Below, piece by piece: positions 1-11,500 of a stretch of 64,000 bases of DNA. The DNA is from Rhizopus arrhizus (lineage: Eukaryota; Mucoromycota; Mucoromycetes; Mucorales; Rhizopodaceae), in assembly GCA_024220505.1 (NCBI GenBank), contig JAKZZE010000023.1, positions 682,001 through 746,000 on the forward strand, in the 5' to 3' direction. Below the pieces are notes generated by a model. The model made no database searches. It was not told the DNA's origin and saw nothing but the letters and a program-made list of their open reading frames with translations. The position numbers and the translations under genes were made by a program. The stretch's first letter is position 1. Every line of letters begins with the position of its first letter.

Positions 1-65
1 CTCAACCACTTAATCATATATTAAGTATTACATCACAGTATATCCTATCTTCCCGCACCCTTTAT

Positions 66-90
66 ATATTGTATTTTTCAGTAAAATTGA
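66..90 (+). repeat. Left terminal inverted repeat of the Tc1-like element
   Basis: The sequence beginning ATATTGTATTTTTCAGTAAA is matched over 25 bp by the reverse complement of 1736-1760. Confidence 0.85.
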
Positions 91-258
91 GAAAGGCTCT
101 GGAATAAAATGATAAATTTAAAGCGCCAGATTTGATAAAACATTTTCACTAAAATTGAGAAAAGGTTAGAGCTAAATTGATAAAAGCTTAAAAAAAATTG
201 AGAAAAAAATTGAGAAAAAGATTGAGAAAAAGATTGAGAAAATAAATTTATTTGAAAA

Positions 259-1649
259 CTAAAGATTCTTTTCCATGGCTAAACATCTTTCAAAAAATCT
301 GATAGAATGATGAATCCATCCCTGGCAGTTTTTCAAAGTTACTTTTGAACAGGACTCTATTATTCTTGGTGTCAATGTGTCGCCAGTATCAAATGAGCTT
401 CTTTTGATACCATATTTTACCTTCGACCAGAATAGCTCAATGGGGTAGAGGAAAGGTGAATAGGGAGGAAGATAAGCACATTTGTATCCTCTTTTCTCAA
501 TAAAATTTTTTACTGTGGCAGGCTTATGAATAGGAGCATTGTCCATCACTAAGTAAAACCCTTTCATGTCGTTCTTATCCAAGACGTCCATTATATTACT
601 TAAATATGCTAAATAATGTTCAGTTCTCGTTCCAACTCTAGCTGTAGTTTGAATAAATTTTCCGTCTGATTTTCTTTTTTTAGATCCGGCAACTGTGATG
701 GGCTTTCTCAAAGATATGTCGATGACACCTTGAGATGAAATAGCTCCGAGGATTGTAATGGACGTACCTCTGGAAGCTGGAACTACTGCCTTTGCAGGTT
801 TTCCCTTTTTCGACCAACCTCGAGTTCGCGTCATATGAAGATTAAAACCTGCTTCGTCTAAAAATATGCAGTTCTTCTCAAAATCAAACTCGCTGTCAGC
901 CATCCATTGCATTATAGTATTTTTTTTCTCTTTAGAATCGTCTCTTCCGAGTTTCTAGATTCGACTATTTTCTCTAGTTTTTTCATAGACAAACCACAGT
1001 TGTTTCTGGCATGTCTATAAACAGAAGACTTACTAACAGACAATCCAGGGAATTCCTCGTGCAGCATCTCCCACATTTGCGTAATAGTAATAGTTGCAAA
1101 ATCGTCCACAATTTTTGTTAAAAATACTGTGTGCTCTTCTTTTAAATCAGAAACAGTTCCAGCAACACGTCCTCTTTTTTTTGTTGCACGTATCTTCCCC
1201 TCTTCCGTCCATTGTTTTCGGAAACGGTAAGCTGAACTCAAAACGATACCAGTTCGTAAAGCTGCGTCTTTTACAGGCACCATTTCTGTTATCAAGCAGA
1301 TAAACTCTTCGATTTGTTTCTGGTTGTACTTTCTGTACTTTAAAGTTTTCTCATTTTCTTTACTGTTGCTGGCAAGTTTCTTAGCAAATTCTTCGACAGT
1401 AGGCTTTGCTAGTTTATCGTTACTTTCATTCTCATTTTCACTATTATCTTCGTTATAGTTATTCTCTTCTGAGTCAAGAGCTCCCAGTTCTTCATTAACT
1501 TCTTCATCGAGATCCATAGCGTCTGAGGAAGGCATAGCGGTTACCCATTTAGATCTCATCATAGACATCATGCTAACATAAATCTCGGTAGTTTGTTCCT
1601 CTTCCTCTTGTTGGAGGCTTAATCCATTCATTTCAAAACCAGTGTTCAT
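259..1649 (-). CDS. Tc1/IS630-like transposase split into two overlapping frames
   Basis: Cut-and-paste transposase. The upstream frame (1649-912, 245 aa) has an acidic N-terminus followed by helix-turn-helix-type sequence (around KYNQKQIEEFICLITEMVPV and SVSKSSVYRHARN). The downstream frame (912-259, 217 aa) has the DDE catalytic core: FLDEAGFN for the first Asp, VMDNAPIHK for the second, and PPYSPFLYPIELFWSKVK for the terminal acidic region. The stop of the first frame overlaps the ATG of the second (TAATG), and the frames differ by -1. Just upstream lie eight A residues that, in the zero frame, form A AAA AAA, a canonical -1 slippery heptamer. Either a programmed frameshift makes the full protein or a one-base indel has broken the gene. 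All three acidic motifs are intact. Confidence 0.8.
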
Positions 1650-1735
1650 TGATATAATATTTTTTTAGTATTTTAAAAGGAAGACTTTCTCAATTTTTTT
1701 TCTGAGCTTTTATCATTTTTTTTTCCTGGCTATTA

Positions 1736-1760
1736 TCAATTTTACTGAAAAATACAATAT
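1736..1760 (-). repeat. Right terminal inverted repeat of the Tc1-like element
   Basis: This is the exact 25 bp reverse complement of 66-90. Confidence 0.85.
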
Positions 1761-1764
1761 TATA

Positions 1765-2066
1765 CCAACGTTTACAATAAAAACACGGCATTTATTTCGA
1801 TCTGCATCACGATCAAATCTCTCCCGATGTTCCCCCTCTTGGTCAAAAATTATTATCTTGGTTATTCTCTAGCTCTTAAATGTATTGATTACACCTCCCT
1901 ATCATCTTCCCCTCTTTATCCTTTTTACCTTTTTGGCTATCAAAAAGGTTTTTAGTTTCTCTAACACTCCTTTGAACTGGCCTGGGCAATACAATATGTC
2001 AAATATTATGTGCTCATTTTGGGTTTTAAAAATTTTTACAAATAAAAAATTATTCTTTAATCGTAT
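1765..2066. other. Intergenic, no gene seen
   Basis: AT-rich sequence between the transposon and the recombinase-like pseudogene. Open frames here lack recognisable protein signal. Confidence 0.6.
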
Positions 2067-3307
2067 TTATTTCGATCGTTGCACTGGTGTGGGTCTACAA
2101 TCAAATTTTTCAAGTAATTTTACATCAGACAGCAGCGTATTTGAATCATGAATGAATACTTCATTAGAAACAGCAAATGTTTCTATAGCTACTTTTTTGA
2201 TTGAGGGGTTTTTGTCAAGTAACTCTTTTACCTGATGTGATCTAGATGATAACCCAGCAAAATCAAGAGACACCAAGCAGACATCGTGTTTTACGGATTG
2301 TAAATACTTTAACATTTCTGTATTAAGTTGACGGAATATTGTAAGTAAATCTGCAAGACTATTCTGTACTATCAATATTTACCTTGCGTATCTCCATCAA
2401 TATTACTTAATTCATCATAAATTTCGTGGTTCTTAAGATCTCGTTCTTGAAATGGTGGTGATGAACGTGAGCAAGCAGAGACATAAACGCGTGTTGCCAG
2501 GGAACGAGAACGCAAATTATTGATCATGGAGTTAAGAAGTCTTACTCTTGTTTCTTGATCTTCTGGGGAAGGAGACTATCTTGCGTAACCAATTATTTCA
2601 ATTTCTTCATTTTGTAAACTTTTTAAAGTTTGTTGATAATTGAGCAAATATTCACATATTGAGGTCAATAGGGAATCTACAAAAAAAAATATTAGCCAAC
2701 GTTCAAGCTTAGCAGTAGTGTTATATTACCATGATATACGTCTTTCATGACATAAAGCTCTCTTCTGCGATTTGAGCTATTTTTGTCTTCTTTAGCCTTT
2801 AAAAATGAGGCCTTATTCGTAGAACACCAAGGAGCAAATGAAAGCAATGTTTTGTTCTCAAACAAGCTGGAAAATTCTTTTACTGTTTCAAGTATTTGTT
2901 GAGTTGAGACAAGTTTTTTTTTTTTTTTTGAAAAACCTCACTATTTCCTTGATCTTCGATGCAGTAAATATTATTCACGAATTGAGCTACTTGTGCTTCG
3001 GTTTCTTAAAAGATTGGTTAGTGCTGATATCACAATTATTTTCTTTTTTTCAAAACTTACGAAACTCAAGTCTTTTCCTCTTTTGTCCTGCTTCTTCAAC
3101 TGGGACGACGTCCAGATATTTACGATATGTTAACGGATCACCAAGTATTCGTTGATGAGTAACAAGTACAGGTTGATTGGGTGTTACATTGTAACAAATT
3201 TCACAACTTGCTTCTCTAAGTCTTTTTTTGCAAATTTCTATGTTTTCTGGAGTGAATTCCATATAGTAGAACATACAGAGATCCATGTCTCTAGTAATAT
3301 TATTCAT
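2067..3307 (-). pseudogene. Broken GYARKS/serine-recombinase-like Mucorales family gene
   Basis: The gene starts at ATG 3307 (MNNITRDMDLCMFYYMEFTP). A donor at about 3052 leads to a second exon reading QTEAQVAQFVNNIYC. The frame is then lost in a run of 16 A (2923-2938) and regained in another frame (STQQILETVKEFSS). A further spliced exon ends in EIEIIGYAR, where the next codon is TAG instead of the usual Lys. The reading then continues as SPSPEDQETRVRLLNSM to a C-terminal part (2375-2067) containing VSLDFAGLSSRSHQVKELL. The GYAR-x-S motif and the order of segments resemble the catalytic N-terminus of serine recombinases and repeated hypothetical proteins of Rhizopus and Mucor. At least two lesions are visible, the homopolymer frameshift and the nonsense codon. 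The family link rests on remembered motif similarity only. Confidence 0.55.
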
Positions 3308-3329
3308 ATTGTTAAAGAATAATTGAAAG

Positions 3330-3627
3330 ACGGTTCAAAGTTCAAAGACGGCTCTCTTCGCACCAAATTCTTGGTTGATCAATTTCAACATCTATATAAT
3401 AACTCTGATTCCATCCTGTTATCCTCTACTCGCCCTACTATCCAAATGGATCCTATCCTTTGATTACCAATGACTTGTTCTGAACGTAGTCGTGTTCTTC
3501 GTTGGCGTCTTGGGTGGCTACCTGGTGGTAAACCTAAAGAATGCATCTTCCATCCTTATCATAACTGGAGTCGTCGACATGCTTTTGACTGTCTACATGT
3601 TCATCATCGTCTGTGTGATATTTAGGG
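3330..3627 (+). mobile_element. C-terminal scrap of a non-LTR retrotransposon ORF
   Basis: One plus-strand frame reads DGSLRTKFLVDQF, then MDPIL, an in-frame TGA, LPMTCSERSRVLRWRLGWLP and RRHAFDCLHVHHRLC. This matches the tail that follows the reverse transcriptase in Mucorales LINE-like ORFs and is paralogous to 5044-5440. It is truncated at its 5' side and carries a nonsense codon, so it is a relic. Confidence 0.5.
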
Positions 3628-5043
3628 TTTATAACATAAAAAAGTACTAAGTCAATCAACAAATATAAAAATAAGTGAGATTCAAAGCAGATTGTCCTTT
3701 ATTCAAGTTAAAAATATGAGGGTATTTATACCTTTCTATCCACGGCTAAATAATAGTAGTCACAGTATATGATTATTGATATTAGATGATAAATTATTTA
3801 TAGGATTGATATTGTTTGACAACTTTTTATAAAGAAGTAACTATTAATCCTGATCCAGGAACTTGATCTGGTTTGTATTAAATTTTTGTTTCTATTTACT
3901 TTTTCTTTCTTCCTCCTCTTATATTTATTCATATTTCAAATAATTTGCTCTTTTTCTTTCTCTTTTTTCCCTTCTTGTCCCCTAAGAAGGTTTTTTTATT
4001 TCTCTTATATTCATAACTGGCTCTGACAACATTGCTACATGATCATTTCCATAAAATATTAAAAAAAAAAAAATACAAAAAAATAATAAAACCCAGAATT
4101 TAATAGTATTTCAATATAAAGTATTTGTAATTATCATCAGTATGCTTCATATAGAAATACAGGGAGTAAAGCTAGTACGATTCACCTCTTTTTTCTTTCT
4201 TCATGTGTACAAGCTATATATTCTTATTATCGGTTTAATCCCATTCATGAAATCTCCTTTCTAATTTATACCCCACATTATTTACTCATAAAAAATATAT
4301 GCATTCCCTCTTTTTACGATATACCATTTATAGACTTCATTGGATAAATTAATTTTATATTTTTATTTTTATTTACCAGCCAGTTAATTAATTTAATATA
4401 TTAACTGTGGTTAAAGTTGGATGTAAGGTGCTATAAGTGATTCTGTTCACGCATGTTACAAGCAAGTACGGTTTTAATTGAACTTTAGCTTTTTTAAAGA
4501 CAATAGCAAACTTCAGGTTACATACAAGCTGCATAAATAAACTGTGCGTTTATTAAAAGCAAATAAAGCATGGCTATATTGGCTGAATGAAAGCAAAATA
4601 AACATGCATTGTTTCTTTTATTTTAAAAATAGAGGTTAGACTATTTCAAAACATGCACTGTAGCGCTGTTATATTGAATAATATGTAGTTTCAGGAGTAA
4701 AAAAGAGCATTGTCTCTGATCAATTAATTATTCTCTGAAATAAAGTTTTCTCGAAACAACACAACATGCTTAATTTGATTGATAGTCTTGTTTACATGCT
4801 TATGCTGAAACACAAACTATCAATAATATGCTATATTTCATACAACAACCCGCAGTTTTATTAAACTTCACTATCAACTTATACGCGCTTTTAAGCAGCA
4901 GCAAAAAAAAAAAAAAAAGTTTGAAATTTTTACATGGTTTTTGTTTTAATCTCAGATTCATTCTTAAGCACATTCACATCTTTCTTGTAACAAAAAAATC
5001 TTCTATTGTTGTTGCGCACCAATGACATCTCCTGTCTAGGATT
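3628..5043. other. AT-rich spacer between two retrotransposon scraps
   Basis: There is no supported gene on either strand. Several A- and T-runs are present and all open frames are short and of low complexity. Confidence 0.55.
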
Positions 5044-5440
5044 TTGCTTGGGAAGATGACGCCATCCACCTTCGATCATCTCGATACTCGTGTATTCAAG
5101 ACTACTAAACGACATTTCCTGCAACAAAATCTAAATAGACGTCAGCAGAACCGAAACTCCAAACTGATTTCTAGCTATCGCCGATCTGTGTCTATAGACC
5201 CTATCATGTGGCTACCCATGTCCAATGCAGAATGTAGATGCTGTATACGTTGGGAGTTCAGCTTATTTACCTGGTGGTAAGCCTTGGCCTCCTACACAAC
5301 ATCTCTCAAAGAACCATGCTATCGACTGCCTTACTATGCACCGACGCTTATTTATATCCGAAACTATCAAAGATCTGCTGTCGTTCCTTATAAATAGGCT
5401 TCCGCTACGTCCTTTGGTTCCCTTCTGTACCGCCCTCTCC
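5044..5440 (+). mobile_element. Second, diverged C-terminal scrap of the same LINE family
   Basis: The reading LISSYRRSVSIDPIMWLPMS, followed after a frame change by NHAIDCLTMHRRLF, aligns segment by segment with the copy at 3330-3627 (TRPTIQMDPIL-LPM and RHAFDCLHVHHRL). It is broken by a frame change near 5270. No poly(A) tail or target duplication was found. Confidence 0.5.
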
Positions 5441-5917
5441 TGATCACAGCAATGGCCGACTATAGGCTCCATACTGCATGAATTACACCAGCTGCACCAT
5501 GACAACCCCATCCCTACCAAGCACCTCACATGGTCAGAAACTTTTTATATGGTCAATTCAATCTCTCTAGCTCTCTTCTGATGTCTCCACTCATTCCTTT
5601 CCCTTTTGCATTTTTTTTTTTTACACTTGATGCCAGTGGGATTTTTTCTTAATATTAACCCCTTAGCACACTGACCTGGTCCAGGCGGACATTTGTATGG
5701 TTTAATTTTATGCGTTCCATTGGATCTTGAAAGATCATGTTTAAATAAAAGGTTGCCAATACAAAAAAAAAAAGTTGCCAATAATTTCGGGAAATAGTCT
5801 GTGTTTTCAAAGTGTTTTGAAAATTATGATTTAAAGTGGTTTTGGGCGATATTTGTTTTAACCTTGTTGCAGTACGCGTGTAAAGAGGGATATTGCTTTC
5901 GTTTCTGGTATACCGTG

Positions 5918-6217
5918 CTAAATGAATGACCAAAGACTCGTAAAGCAGCTTTTGGATCGTTGCATGTGGTTCCGTGATGTAGGTGCAGCCAGTGGACGAA
6001 GACAAGACCCATGTTCTGCATCAATAGAGAAAAGAGAAGGATCGGTTTTCAAATTCTGATAGGTATTCTCATTGCTTCTAAAAGTTCGACTCAGATTGTA
6101 AAGGTTTGGTGTTTGCAATACAGAGAAGGGAAGAAAAGCCAAGTCGTGAGCCCTGGTATCTCTTGGCTTTTTTTTTAGCAATCTGCTGGAAATTGAAACG
6201 CTGCGCTTGATGAACAT
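5918..6217 (-). CDS. Hypothetical short ORF, doubtful
   Basis: This is a 99-codon frame starting MFIKRSVSISSRLLKKKPRD, an Arg/Ser-rich amphipathic start of the kind seen in mitochondrial presequences. A TATAAAAG word lies at 6228-6235, but only about 11 bp before the ATG, too close for an ordinary TATA box. Overlapping frames at 5824-6024 are equally open, so a decayed gene or chance is possible. The product is not recognised. Confidence 0.2.
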   Translation of the reverse strand: MFIKRSVSISSRLLKKKPRDTRAHDLAFLPFSVLQTPNLYNLSRTFRSNENTYQNLKTDPSLFSIDAEHGSCLRPLAAPTSRNHMQRSKSCFTSLWSFI

Positions 6218-6409
6218 TTGTTTGACACTTTTATATCACAAAATTTGATGATCAATAAATTGTATCGACTGACATAGTGAAAAAGAAAACAACACAATAT
6301 GTTTATGGAACAATGTTGGTTGTAAATAAACAAGAGGGTACAAAAACTGTTTCTTCAAAAAAGAAATGCCTTTATTTACTTTAAAATACACAAATTACAC
6401 TTGATTCTA

Positions 6410-9029
6410 CTAAAACTTGAACACTTCCACTCTATAAATAGGTATACCTTGCTCGCCACCAAATTTGCCATTCTTCTTCTTTCTAAAGCGAGTCAATTCA
6501 TCTTGCGGCGCGTCTGCATTGTTCTTATTTGCTTGTCTCTCTAATGATTTCTTTGCACGCGCATGCTTGTGCTTACGGTTGTAGGCACCTAAAATGTTTC
6601 GTAATTGTTCCAAATCATCAATGACTTCGATTTCTTGAGAAATTAATTCGCGCAATGTATGTACGACAGGTTGAAGTGGTGGTTCCAATATGAGTGTAGG
6701 GAAATGAACGTCTAATATACTGTTACAGAAATCAACAATCTACGTTATTGCATTAGTATCCTTAAAGATAACCTCATCATCTCAAACTCACATTGCTTCG
6801 ATTATTCAGATTAGATGATTTTTCTTTTAACCAACCCGCAAATGTTGTCAAAATAATAGGCAGCTCCACTGCATCAATGCGTTTTAATGCTTGTTGAAGG
6901 AAAATATCATTTCTTGGTGCTTCTACTACCATCTTGAAATATTTGTTGAATCGAGTGCCTGCCCACTCTTCGTGTTCTGTCTGTTTAGCAATCAAAGCCT
7001 TGACAAGAGTTACGAGGTCATTTTCAGGAATGTCCAGTACTTTTTCAAGCACGATAGGCATCAGAGCCCAATCGTCTTTATCTAGCAATGTACGAACAAT
7101 ACCCTTTTCACAATAACTGCTACGGACAAGTGATCTTGACATCAAGTAAAGTAAAACATCCACAGGCCAAAAATCGTCGCTCTGTTCAGCTGGGCAGCAT
7201 CGAGACAGAATACTAGACACAAAGAACTGTGAAAGTTCAACTACCTTCTTTTTAGTTGGCACGAATTTGGACATCATCCATTGGCGGTATTGTTCTGTCT
7301 TGGCTTCAAAGGACGCTTCGGTCATGAGTGTGTCGTCGCTTTCTTGTGTGACTCGTTTGACGTTAACATATTCAAAGAATGTCTCGGTGAATTTTTCTTC
7401 TGAAACACCGTTCTTTAACAACTCGGCCAATGCTTTTGATTCAGACTTCTGTGTCTTATTTATCTTGGCCACCCACTTGTCATAGATGTCTTCTGAATCT
7501 TGCAAATCGGCCGAAAAGTGCAGATCGCGCATGACCGTTTCATTTCCACTACGAGAAAATCCAATGTTTTCAGATGCACTTACATCGTCACTAATACCCA
7601 TAAAGGCCACTGTTTGCTTCATCTTTCCCATAGCTGCCATCAGGGACACAGGTTCACTGTAATAAGGACAGAGCATCACAACCGAACTTGTATCCACCAT
7701 CTTTTTGGACGTTTTACCTGTACTATTTGCATACTGAGTAGTGGAAGAGATGGTGATAGCCAAATGAGAGTTAGGTAAGGCTGCGATACTGTAAACACAA
7801 TTTTTGCTGAAAGTATTCTTTTCTGTCGTCTTCACTACTTGCTCTGCTTGCAGTGTACCGTACTTGACGTCCCAAACGCTCACAACATGCTCCTCTTCTT
7901 GTTTGTTCTTGATACGAGGAGCAACCATAGCTACATAACTATCGCCCAAGGGTGTGATGGCAGCAATGTTACCCAGCACCTTGTCTTGAAATCGGTAGCC
8001 TTTTAAAGGGATAGACACATGATCGAGCAAATGACATGCCATCTTTTTAGTTGAACTATACTTGAGTTGTAAGTGCCAGATGGACCAGGTACCAGCTGCA
8101 TCTAACACTGTCAATCGACCATCATTGGGATCCAAGGTAAATGCGATTGGCTTCTCGTTCAATTTGATATCCATGCTGGCCAAATTATCTATGCTTCTAC
8201 GCTCAACATTGACATAATCCAATTTAACTGTATAATGATTGGCTGATTGATTGATGGTGACAACAATGGTGGATCTAGCAGGGACTACAGAAGAAGGAAT
8301 ACAACAGTGTGCATTGGATGTCACAAAGACCGTAGACCAAACTACGCTCGTGTTCTTGTGTGCTTTTTGCTTGGCTATTAAGCGCTCGAGATCTTTGGTG
8401 TTTAATTCAATAGAGCCATTTTCACTAATCAAGATGACATGAGAGTGTAAAGCAGAAGAAATGTGAATAGCATGAATACGTTCTTCAAACTATATAATAT
8501 ATATGAGAATGACTTTTGTATAGAGTAACTCTTGTAGCTTACTGTTTTTGTAATGTGATCGGCACTGTCGTTATCATTGTTCTTTGTGTTTTTCCATAAC
8601 CAAACTGTTTTTAGTTGCTCTTGCTTTGGTAATTCAGGGCTAGAAGCAATAATAGCATAAGTATAATCAGTCGAATCGGGATCCTGTCCACCGTCTTGGT
8701 AAGTGGCAGGTCCAGCAAATGCAACACCAGGTGGTGCAATCCAAGATTGGGTGCATTTTTGATCCATTGTCTACAAAAGAAAAATAAGTTTATTCGAAAT
8801 CAATAATAAGCTATTTTATTTTTCTTTTTACATTGTAAATTTTGAAACCTTCACCTTGAACAGTGACAGCAACATAATCGGCAATGTCAGAACGATCGGA
8901 ATCTCGGGTGACGTCCAAAATAGATTCTAACGCATTAACGCCAACTTTAAACAGACGACTATCGTTTTCGCCAATTTTTTTGTTGAAACGTGCAAGTGGA
9001 AAGACTTCTTCCAAGACAAATCCTGGCAT
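6410..9029 (-). CDS. NOL11/Utp8-like t-UTP small-subunit processome protein
   Basis: This nucleolar protein family acts in rDNA transcription and early 18S pre-rRNA processing (t-UTP subcomplex). My model has four exons: 9029-8832, 8770-8543, 8489-6792 and 6739-6410. Their sum of 2454 nt gives 817 aa. The introns are GT-AG, and the last has an ATACTAATGC branch site. The N-terminal half reads as a beta-propeller-like region (DYVAVTVQGEGFKIYN, SWIAPPGVAFAGPATY, LKTVWLWKNT). The C-terminal half is helical and basic (HKHARAKKSLERQ), and the protein ends YRVEVFKF, similar to the short conserved end of NOL11. Only 118 bp separate its start from the stop of UBA3 on the same strand. The assignment rests on overall pattern and is good but not certain; a diverged Utp propeller protein is the alternative. 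Confidence 0.7.
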
Positions 9030-9147
9030 TGTATAAATGTAAAAGTAAAAAAAAAAAATAAAAAATACCAATAGAAAAAAAATGTACAATTCAACAAAAA
9101 TTGAGGCTTAGATCGGTATTTCAATGGCAAGTCGATTTATTTTTTTG

Positions 9148-10659
9148 TTATGCATTTTTCCATTTGATTTTCAGTTGAAGACTGACAGGTAAAGCGGCAT
9201 CAGTGACTGTAATGTATTCTCCATCGTTTACAAAATCACTCAAAGGCTTCTCCAAATTGCCTAATGTAGCTTGGTTTAATACCTTAGGGGCTTGCATATA
9301 AATCGATTTGGTTGCTGTTCGTAAACTAGGTTTCTTTAATTGACTATACGAAAAAATGGTTATAATCAGTCAATTTATAAGTTGGATTATTTTTACGTAT
9401 CAGATCTTTCAGCAAGATATTCAATCAATTGATTCACTATCATTTCTTTGTCTACTTCAGCCGTTTTCGATTCATTTCCGCAAACAGGACACTCTGGTTT
9501 CTTTTGATGTTCAAAAGTGTATGTGTATACACCAGCATCACCTGTATACATCATATAGTTGTTGAGGTGAGAAGCGACACATGTAGCTAATTTATAGGCT
9601 TCATTACAGCAAGAAGCTATTCATAGGATTTTTTAACAAGATTCAGCCGTTTATCGTTGTTTTTGTCTTTACCTGCAATAACTGCATTGGTAGATGCAAT
9701 GGCTGGAATGATATTTTTAACAACGCCCTGAGTCAAAGAATAAGTGACTCCGGTAATATTGAATTCATTCGCTCTTTCCAGTGCATGCTGGTATAACCAG
9801 TTGATATCCTCTGGGTTGTCTGTATCATATTTCTTTGTACCCCATATACGTGGCCACTCTAATACAGAAGCCCATTCAATACAATGTTCGGGTAAACGTG
9901 GTGTGTTTGCAATGGTGCAAATGGGATATGTGGTTGGTTTATTGAGCATATCCAAAGAGCATTCATAACATGAGGTCACAGTAGGTAAAATAATACGCGC
10001 TTGTCCCTTGAAACCTTCTGTTCCACCATCAATTAAAGGTTTCCAAGTATTTTCCATATCATCCTCATCTATCATTTCTAATACCTTGGCATTAATCCAT
10101 CGACGTGCCTCTACAGAATCCAAACCACAAATAATCAACTGAAACTGTTTATAATATTCATCATCTTTATCCTGAATTTTCTCAAAGTGACTATGAACTA
10201 TTAGTAACCAAGGTGCTTTTCAGCAAACCAGAAAAAAAAAAACTTACGGTACGACTTGTACACCAGGTACACGACTCATGACAAAGTTTGCTGCGACAAT
10301 AGCTTTTGGTTTTCCAATATCTCTTTTTCTAAACAAGAACTGACGATTGAGATTACTCAAGTCAATTGTGTCCATATCAATAATATGTATTTGCTTAAAA
10401 CCTGTGAGTGCCAAGTTTTTTAATATTTCACAGCCTAATCCTCCGGCTCCAATAACTAAAATTTTGCATGCTTCTAACGCTTCTTTCACCTATAAAAAAA
10501 AGATAAGCAACAAAGTGAAAAAAAAAAGAAAAAAAGACGGAAATGCACCTTTAAAGTATCAAGAGGCTCAATAATTCCTTTAAGAATTTCTTCATTTTCA
10601 ACTTCTTGAAATTCACTGGCTTCAAGCATGTCAACATCTGAAGGTGTTCTTGTTGTCAT
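9148..10659 (-). CDS. UBA3: NEDD8-activating enzyme E1 catalytic subunit UBA3
   Basis: With its ULA1/APPBP1 partner it adenylates NEDD8/Rub1 and carries it as a thioester for transfer to Ubc12, the first step of cullin neddylation. Five exons (10659-10549, 10489-10248, 10190-9673, 9616-9397, 9343-9148) sum to 1287 nt, or 428 aa, close to the usual length. It shows the nucleotide-binding [18 protein letters not shown], the [26 protein letters not shown] adenylation stretch (written here as separate known motifs [14 protein letters not shown] and DIGKPKA), and [10 protein letters not shown]. The conserved [11 protein letters not shown] and [15 protein letters not shown] follow; the latter holds the catalytic Cys. 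A C-terminal CPVC zinc pair and an E2-binding ubiquitin-like domain end in [10 protein letters not shown]. The start at 10659 is chosen because exon 1 splices in phase to VKEALEACK. Confidence 0.93.
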
Positions 10660-10910
10660 TTCTATAATTAGGGGGTTTCTCGATTATTAATAAACCAAAA
10701 TAAAAAAAATAAAAAAAAACAATAGCTTAAAAAAAAAAAAAAAAAAAAAAAGAAAAACCTTCGTCACTTGGGTAAGATGTGGTTCTTTGTCTTTTGGAAT
10801 CAGGCAATATCACAGGTTCTTGTCTTTTACTGCCTTCCATAGAACAAACAAAAAGAAGGAGAGAGAAAAAAGAAGAAGAAAAAAAAATAGTTATGCAGCT
10901 TTTCTTTTTT

Positions 10911-11500
10911 TTATTTTTCTTGTTCCGTACGAGAAGCGACTAACTCCAAATTATCATCATAGCCATCTAAAAGAGAGCCTATATTAGAATATGATAGCAT
11001 AAAGAATGAATATGTTTTACGCTTCTTAAAGTCTTTTAATGTCTCTTCTGGTTCTGAAACTGTTTGCATATAATACATTTGATAAAATCCAGAATACAAC
11101 AAATTGTTCTCTTTGTCCACTTCAAATGATTCAATAATTTCTTCAATCACTGAATCCTCAAACTATCAAAGTGTAAGAAAAAGAACAAGTTCTTTTTAAA
11201 AACTTACAGGACGACCGTTGGTAGCTGTAGCAAAGTCTTGTAATTCTTTCATATTCCATTTTCCATCTTTATCCTACATAACATAAAGTAAGTATTATGT
11301 TGTATATATGACACATTCACTCTAATGTAGTACTGCATCAAAGTTATCAAAAATAGCTCTTAAAATCTTGACATGAATTAGTAAAATAAAAGCAAAAATT
11401 CACTCTACTAAGAAACCTTTTCAGTCTTTGGCTTGAGTTCGCCAGTTTCTTCTTCAATAAGCAAACTGTAAACGTCGTCCTTCTTGTCTTGTTCTGACAT
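10911..11500 (-). CDS. Small EF-hand protein
   Basis: Four exons (11500-11417, 11366-11334, 11273-11208, 11162-10911) sum to 435 nt, or 144 aa. Exon 2 is only 33 nt. Joining exons 2 and 3 creates a clear EF-hand, IFDNFDADKDGKWNMKELQDF in outline, with loop ligands D-x-D-x-D-G-x-x-x-x-x-E. A second, degenerate hand may lie at EIIESFEVDKENNLLYSGFY. The C-terminus is short and charged (ASRTEQEK). No signal peptide or membrane segment is present, so it is probably a cytosolic calcium-binding or calcium-sensing protein. I do not recognise the orthologue. The gene lies 251 bp upstream of UBA3 on the same strand, with a long A-run in the gap. Confidence 0.7.

Larger units (their letters stand above)
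65..1760 (-). mobile_element. Tc1/mariner-IS630-like DNA transposon, about 1.7 kb
   Basis: The unit is bounded by 25 bp inverted repeats (66-90 and 1736-1760) and encloses a DDE-type transposase reading leftward. TA dinucleotides flank both ends (63-64 and 1761-1762), consistent with the TA target of this superfamily. The exact edge is uncertain by one base because the left side has one extra T. Between the left terminus and the gene, 81-250 holds at least six copies of an ATTGAGAAA-like word. The right subterminal region (1670-1745) has the complementary words. They look like transposase-binding iterons. The ends are well preserved, so the copy looks fairly young. Confidence 0.8.

Noticed and set aside
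1885..2151. 88-codon plus-strand frame
   Set aside because: Low-complexity Phe/Ser/Leu sequence that overlaps the antisense pseudogene; no coding features.
6228..6235. TATAAAAG as the promoter of the ORF at 5918-6217
   Set aside because: It is only about 11 bp from the ATG, too near to act as the TATA box for that start.
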